Of a DNA stretch of 8,395 bases, positions 5,019-8,395 are shown one piece after another. Both the position numbers and the translations under genes were made by a program. The notes under the pieces are model-generated. The model made no database searches. It was not told where the DNA came from and was given only the letters and a program-made list of their open reading frames with translations. The first letter of the stretch is position 1. Every line of letters begins with the position of its first letter. This stretch comes from Candidatus Parcubacteria bacterium (lineage in GTDB: Bacteria > Patescibacteriota > Minisyncoccia > JAHIHE01 > JAGLIN01), in the NCBI GenBank assembly GCA_023142975.1, contig JAGLIN010000073.1, forward strand, positions 1 through 8,395. Reading direction: 5' to 3'.

Positions 5019-6614
5019 ATGGAAAATAAAAAAAACGATGATAGCTATGACAATGAAAGTTATTTAGACAAAAGAGTAAAGCCTGACGATCTTCAAAATA
5101 TTGGCGTATTAGATGAGATTGGGAATAAAACAGAAGAAAAATCTACCAATTCTTCTGAAAAAGGCGATGAAATAAAACCAATAAAAAATATTGATGATGG
5201 CAAATTAGAAGATACCCAGAAGGAAATGCATCCGGAAATTGTTAGAAAAAAGAATAAGGACTTCACAAAGCCTTTAGCTTTAGGGATTATAGCGCTAATA
5301 ATAATTGGAGTAATCGCTGTTGTTTTTCTAATGCCTTTAATAAACATCCAGAAAAAAGAAGATCCTCAGCAAATTATAAAATCGTCAATGCAAGAAATGC
5401 AGAAAGTGAAAACTTATAGTTATGAAGGAATTATAGAATTTGAGGTTGAAAATAAAGAAAATTCCGAGGGTTTTAATTTCGATATAGAATTGTTAGGAAA
5501 AGCAGATCAGGCAGATATAAATAACATTAAATCTTTTAATAATATAAAAATTATCGCCAATGTTGATATGGACGGGGGCGATGGTCATGAGCTTTCTTTT
5601 GATGAACTTTCTTTTGATTTAGATACTATGCAATTTGGACAAAAAAAGACATATCTTAAATTAAATGATTTTGATCTTGGGATAATCGGGATAAAAATAG
5701 GACCGCAATTTAATTCTTTCATTGATTCTTTTAAAGAAAAATGGTATCAATTAGATTTAGAAGAATATTTATATCAGCCATACACCCCTTCTGGCGACAT
5801 TATTGATGTGGATATGCCGACTTATGATATAAATAAAATTATGGAGCTTTATAATAAATATGAATTGTTGAAATTTCAGGAAGATTTGGGTGATGTAAAA
5901 TTAGGCAATGTTGACGCTTATCATTATAACGTTAAATTAGACGGAGTTGCTTTAGCTGATTTTTATATTGATGTTTTGAAAGAAATGACGGATGAGCAAG
6001 ATTTTGATGAAACATCTATTGAAACATATGATATGATGTTCGGGGAAATTGAGGAGGGTATTAAAAAATATGATTATGTAATAAATGAAATTGCCAATAG
6101 TGTTAATATGGAAATCTGGATAGGAAAAGAAGACAGGCTTATTTATAGAACAAAAATAAACGGGTTGTTTGATGAAGAATTTGCGAAGACACTTGGCAAT
6201 AAAATAGTTGAAAAAGGAGACGATACCGAAGAAAAAGTTAGCAAGGATATAGAAAATATGGATAGTTTTGAGATTGCGTTTAATATTGATGTTAATATGA
6301 AGAATTTCAATCAACCGGTTGAAATTAATGAGCCAGAAGAAGCGGAAAATTTTATGGAAGTTTTGAAAATAGTATTTTCTAATTCCTACGGGAATATAGA
6401 GCCAGTTGATCTTGATAAGTGGAGAGAAAAAGGTGAAGACTTTGATAATGATGGCTTACCTGACGAAATAGAAACTATTTATGGTAGTGATCCGAATAAT
6501 CCCGACACTGATGGCGATGGATATACTGATGGCGAAGAAATAGCGAGTGGCTATGACCCATTAATTTCAGGAGACGCCAGATTAGATTATGACAAATTAT
6601 TTAAGACGCAATAA
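5019..6614 (+). CDS. Single-pass membrane-anchored protein with C-terminal thrombospondin type 3 Ca2+ repeat
   Basis: A 531-residue protein in four parts. Residues 1-82 are a charged, low-complexity tail rich in Asp, Glu and Lys, presumably cytoplasmic. A single membrane segment spans about 85-109 (LALGIIALIIIGVIAVVFLM). A large exposed domain (about 112-460) has alternating beta-like stretches and begins with QEMQKVKTYSYEGIIEFEVE, which resembles the start of LppX/LolA-like lipoprotein folds. The C-terminus (474-514) is a thrombospondin type 3 repeat pair: D474-D476-D478-G...D482..E485, then D491, then D496-T-D498-G-D500-G..D504-G-E-E507, an Asp ladder that binds calcium. The function is unknown; an outward-facing anchoring or binding role is inference. 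The start lacks a Shine-Dalgarno sequence. It probably shares a transcript with the upstream membrane-protein gene. Confidence 0.85.
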   Translation: MENKKNDDSYDNESYLDKRVKPDDLQNIGVLDEIGNKTEEKSTNSSEKGDEIKPIKNIDDGKLEDTQKEMHPEIVRKKNKDFTKPLALGIIALIIIGVIAVVFLMPLINIQKKEDPQQIIKSSMQEMQKVKTYSYEGIIEFEVENKENSEGFNFDIELLGKADQADINNIKSFNNIKIIANVDMDGGDGHELSFDELSFDLDTMQFGQKKTYLKLNDFDLGIIGIKIGPQFNSFIDSFKEKWYQLDLEEYLYQPYTPSGDIIDVDMPTYDINKIMELYNKYELLKFQEDLGDVKLGNVDAYHYNVKLDGVALADFYIDVLKEMTDEQDFDETSIETYDMMFGEIEEGIKKYDYVINEIANSVNMEIWIGKEDRLIYRTKINGLFDEEFAKTLGNKIVEKGDDTEEKVSKDIENMDSFEIAFNIDVNMKNFNQPVEINEPEEAENFMEVLKIVFSNSYGNIEPVDLDKWREKGEDFDNDGLPDEIETIYGSDPNNPDTDGDGYTDGEEIASGYDPLISGDARLDYDKLFKTQ

Positions 6615-6631
6615 ACAAAGGTCGAACAACC

Positions 6632-6768
6632 TGTCATTTCGAACCCGTTAGGGTGAGAAATCTAAGAATTATACTATGCAGAGATAATGTAGATATTAAG
6701 ATAGCTTTTAGATCTCTCAATCGCGGAGTTTATGCTGAATTCATTTCAGTGCTCATTTCGAGATGACA
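6632..6768. repeat. Palindromic element C (TGTCAT...ATGACA, branched, 137 bp)
   Basis: An intergenic palindrome. The outer arms at 6632-6642 and 6758-6768 pair over 11 bp with one mismatch (TGTCATTTCGA / TCGAGATGACA). Three internal hairpins follow: ATTTC..ACCC/GGGT..GAAAT (6636-6661, GTTA loop); ATCTAA/TTAGAT (6660-6665/6708-6713) with an AT-rich loop; and ATCTC/GAGAT (6712-6716/6760-6764), which contains CTGAA/TTCAG (6735-6739/6745-6749). The layout and length match element A although the internal sequence is almost entirely different. It separates the Ca2+-repeat gene from the SPFH gene and has no coding capacity. Confidence 0.8.
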
Positions 6769-6811
6769 AAAGTGGGGGAGTCCTAAAATTCTAATATATT
6801 AATTTAAAATT

Positions 6812-7573
6812 ATGCTTGATATTTTATTTTTTTGGCTAATAATAACCGTATTATTTGTTTTATTGGCCAGCATCAAACAAATTAACGAATATGAAAGAGG
6901 AGTTAAATTTCAACTGGGAAAGTATATTGGCATCATGAATCCAGGCTGGAGAATTGTTGTTCCAGTTTTCCAAACTTACCAAAAAGTTGATATCAGAGTA
7001 AAGGCGGTTGATGTTCCTGATCAGGACGCGATTACAAAAGACAATGTTTCCGTAAATGTCAACGCCGTGCTGTATTACAAAGTAGATAACGCGGAATCCG
7101 CTATTATTAAAGTGGAATATTTTGATTACGCCGTTTCTCAGTTAGCGCAGACTACAATGAGAGATGTTGTTGGAGAAGTAACTCTTGATGAATTGTTAAC
7201 GAACAGAGATGAAATTTCCCAAAGAATACAAGCAATTGTAGATAAAGCAAGCGATCCATGGGGGATAAAAATAGCTTCTGTTGACCTAAAACATATTGAA
7301 CTTCCTGAAAATATGAAGAGAACTATTGCTAAACAGGCTGAAGCAGAAAGAGAAAAGCGCGCAGTTATTATTAAGGCCGAAGGGGAAGTTATTGCTGCCG
7401 ACAATATGGCGAAAGCCGCGAGCATTCTTGGTAGCGCAAATGGAGCGCTACATTTAAGGACATTGCAATCTATAAATGACTTAAGTTCTGATCAGTCAAA
7501 TACGGTAATTTTTGCTATGCCGCTTGAAATTCTAAGAGCCTTTGAAGGATTAAAAAATAATAACAATAAATAA
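6812..7573 (+). CDS. Stomatin/slipin-type SPFH (Band 7) membrane protein
   Basis: A membrane-anchored scaffold protein of the prohibitin-homology family; relatives assemble into ring-shaped oligomers that organise membrane microdomains and control membrane proteases. The N-terminal hydrophobic anchor is residues 2-20 (LDILFFWLIITVLFVLLAS). The SPFH domain follows with INEYERGVKFQLGKY (24-38), PGWRIVVPVFQ (44-54) and VDVPDQDAITKDNVSVNVNAVLYYKV (66-91). The slipin hallmarks TTMRDVVGEVTLDELLTNRD (114-133) and ELPENMKRTIAKQAEAEREK (163-182) lead into an Ala/Glu-rich coiled-coil, and the C-terminus is PLEILRAF. The length of 253 is normal. The usual partner gene nfeD or a ClpP-like protease is not next door, and the gene ends in its own terminator, so it looks monocistronic. 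The start has no Shine-Dalgarno sequence. Confidence 0.93.
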   Translation: MLDILFFWLIITVLFVLLASIKQINEYERGVKFQLGKYIGIMNPGWRIVVPVFQTYQKVDIRVKAVDVPDQDAITKDNVSVNVNAVLYYKVDNAESAIIKVEYFDYAVSQLAQTTMRDVVGEVTLDELLTNRDEISQRIQAIVDKASDPWGIKIASVDLKHIELPENMKRTIAKQAEAEREKRAVIIKAEGEVIAADNMAKAASILGSANGALHLRTLQSINDLSSDQSNTVIFAMPLEILRAFEGLKNNNNK

Positions 7574-7585
7574 TAGAAATTTTAG

Positions 7586-7626
7586 AGCAAGGCTGGTTTT
7601 ATATAATCTAGTCTTGCTTTGTTTTT
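7586..7626 (+). terminator. Intrinsic terminator of the SPFH gene
   Basis: AGCAAGGCT (7586-7594) pairs with AGTCTTGCT (7610-7618) over 9 bp including one G.U, followed by TTGTTTTT (7619-7626). It begins 12 bases after the stop codon. Between here and the tRNA at 7763 I see no gene, only AT-rich sequence and the repeat at 7715-7757. Confidence 0.75.
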
Positions 7627-7714
7627 AAAAGTGTGATATAAAGTATGGGTATGTAGGATGTTATTAAAATATACGGTATTTAATGTGATAAAATTAATAT
7701 TTAAAAATTATATC

Positions 7715-7757
7715 ATTGAAAATTGATTGAAAATTGAAAATTAGAAATTGAAAATTT
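7715..7757 (+). repeat. Degenerate TTGAAAAT tandem tract
   Basis: The motif ATTGAAAAT or close variants (ATTGA, ATTGAAAATT, AGAAATTGAAAATT) recurs about four times in 43 bp directly upstream of tRNA-Lys. No hairpin or reading frame is associated. It may hide the tRNA promoter, which I cannot place with confidence. Confidence 0.5.
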
Positions 7758-7762
7758 AGTCT

Positions 7763-7835
7763 GGGGCGTTAGCTCAGTTGGTAGAGCAACAGCCTTTTAA
7801 GCTGATGGTCACAGGTTCGAATCCTGTACGCCCCA
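7763..7835 (+). tRNA. tRNA-Lys (anticodon UUU)
   Basis: A 73-nt cloverleaf. The acceptor stem GGGGCGT/ACGCCCC pairs fully. The D arm is GCTC-AGTTGGTA-GAGC, the anticodon loop CTTTTAA gives UUU, and the T arm is ACAGG-TTCGAAT-CCTGT. The discriminator is A and CCA is not encoded (CAAG follows). Position 27-43 at the top of the anticodon stem is an A-A mismatch, leaving 4 bp, a small oddity. It stands 143 bp before tRNA-Val on the same strand. Confidence 0.96.
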
Positions 7836-7847
7836 CAAGTTCATTTA

Positions 7848-7967
7848 AACATTTTAACATACTAACATTTTAACAAGTTTTTTAGTTTGGTTTTTTTTAA
7901 ATTAAGATTGATAATTCTAATAAATCATAATTTAAAAAATGTTAAAATGTTTATATGTTAGAATGTT
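7848..7967. repeat. Large imperfect inverted repeat between the two tRNA genes
   Basis: Arms 7848-7875 and 7940-7967 are complementary over 28 bp with three mismatches, separated by 64 bp of AT-rich sequence. Each arm is itself a tandem of an AACATTTTAACA-like unit (7848-7859 and 7864-7875). A transcript through both tRNAs would fold this spacer into one long hairpin and bring the two tRNAs together. No reading frame is visible. Confidence 0.75.
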
Positions 7968-7978
7968 AGCATGAATCC

Positions 7979-8052
7979 GGGCGCTTAGCTCAGTTGGCTA
8001 GAGCATCTCGTTTACACCGAGAGGGTCGGGGGTTCGAATCCCTCAGCGCCCA
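7979..8052 (+). tRNA. tRNA-Val (anticodon UAC)
   Basis: A 74-nt cloverleaf. The acceptor stem is GGGCGCT/AGCGCCC, the D arm GCTC-AGTTGGCTA-GAGC, the anticodon stem TCTCG/CGAGA with loop TTTACAC (UAC), and the T arm GGGGG-TTCGAAT-CCCTC with one G.U. The discriminator is A; CCA is not encoded (CAAA follows). An intrinsic terminator follows after 8 bases. Confidence 0.96.
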
Positions 8053-8060
8053 CAAAGTGA

Positions 8061-8088
8061 AATAATCCTTTATTTAAAGGGTTATTTT
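8061..8088 (+). terminator. Intrinsic terminator after tRNA-Val
   Basis: AATAATCCTTT (8061-8071) pairs with AAAGGGTTATT (8076-8086), 11 bp including one T.G, around an ATTT loop. It ends in a short T-run (8085-8088). The stem is AT-rich and the U-tract short, but its position directly behind the tRNA supports it. Confidence 0.6.
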
Positions 8089-8136
8089 AGTATAGAAGAT
8101 GCATCTTTGAACTTTTTTGAAAAGTGGATAGGAAAT

Positions 8137-8164
8137 TTGCGAAACATATTTTCTATGCTATTAT
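8137..8164 (+). promoter_or_regulatory. Possible promoter of the last gene
   Basis: A TTGCGA -35 (8137-8142), a 16-nt spacer and an extended -10 TGcTATTAT (8156-8164) predict a start near 8171, about 40 nt before the ATG at 8212. The -35 matches at four of six positions. In such AT-rich sequence this is suggestive only. Confidence 0.35.
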
Positions 8165-8211
8165 TATAAAAAAGAAAGATATAAAAAAATTTGTTAAAGA
8201 AATTTAAAAAT

Positions 8212-8395
8212 ATGCAAAACACTAAAAAGAAAGGCTTAAGCCTGAGAGAACTAAATAGCCTGTTAAAAAAATGGCAAAAGAATCTTTTTTTGAATGACTG
8301 GAAATTGTCTTTGGAAATAGTTGATTTTAAAAGAAAAGATCATAAACAAAGTGGCGATATCAAAGTTGATTTAAAGAAGAAAAGCGCAGTTATAT
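8212..8395 (+). CDS. Unidentified protein, 3' end cut by the window
   Basis: An ATG at 8212 opens a frame of 61 codons that is still open at the window edge. It begins MQNTKKKGLSLRELNSLLKK and continues with WQKNLFLNDWKLSLEIVDFK and then a DIKVDLKKKSAVI strand. The W-Q-K-x-L-x-L-x-D-W-x-L-x-x-E-I pattern resembles the N-terminus of small proteins in uncultured bacteria and phages that carry an HExxH zinc-peptidase-like motif further on. That half is not in the window, so I leave the function open. No Shine-Dalgarno sequence precedes the start; the upstream region is A-rich. Confidence 0.65.
   Translation, partial: MQNTKKKGLSLRELNSLLKKWQKNLFLNDWKLSLEIVDFKRKDHKQSGDIKVDLKKKSAVI

Noticed and set aside
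5952..6314. Minus-strand 120-codon open frame within the Ca2+-repeat protein gene
   Set aside because: The Ile/Phe/Asn-rich shadow of an AT-rich coding strand; no motif and no upstream signals.
7138..7425. Minus-strand 95-codon open frame within the SPFH gene
   Set aside because: Antisense of the conserved slipin core and coiled-coil, with no independent support.
7715..7967. A CRISPR array in the repetitive AT-rich stretches around the tRNAs
   Set aside because: The units are short, degenerate and adjacent or inverted, without regular unique spacers, and no cas gene is nearby.

Overview
This AT-rich window (roughly one third G+C by eye) most likely comes from a Candidate Phyla Radiation / Patescibacteria genome, probably a Parcubacteria-like lineage. 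That placement is inferred from several things: compact gene order, almost no Shine-Dalgarno sequences in front of the protein genes, one apparently leaderless gene, tRNA genes without encoded CCA, a YP-W type surface protein domain, a thrombospondin type 3 calcium repeat, and dispersed palindromic repeats. No rRNA or marker protein is present to prove it.

Left part (1-3738, all plus strand): the C-terminal part of an unidentified, probably exported protein; a D-aminoacylase/amidohydrolase with an altered metal motif; and queuine/preQ1 tRNA-ribosyltransferase (tgt). A 136-bp palindromic element fills the gap in front of tgt. A second, shorter palindromic element lies inside the tgt reading frame and is translated.

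Middle (3739-4470): this 730-bp gap has no convincing plus-strand gene. The minus strand carries a near-consensus promoter at about 4350, a three-helix hairpin right at the predicted 5' end, further helices whose G.U pairs only work on the minus strand, and a terminator hairpin with a U-tract near 3811. I read it as an unassigned structured RNA of about 500 nt, or a short mRNA with a structured 3' half. It also contains two Shine-Dalgarno-like sites, each placed before a tiny ORF. A palindrome sits between its promoter and the divergent promoter of the next gene.

Right part (4471-8395, plus strand): a five-helix membrane protein and a single-pass protein with a C-terminal Ca2+-repeat (20 bp apart, probably one operon); a third palindromic element with the same branched layout as the first; a stomatin/slipin-type SPFH protein with its own terminator; tRNA-Lys(UUU) and tRNA-Val(UAC) separated by a large inverted repeat; a terminator; and the start of a gene cut by the window edge.

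The protein genes do not form one pathway. The joint story is a set of envelope proteins and tRNA biology (tgt, two tRNAs) in a genome peppered with TGTCAT...ATGACA palindromic repeats, plus one candidate new RNA gene.
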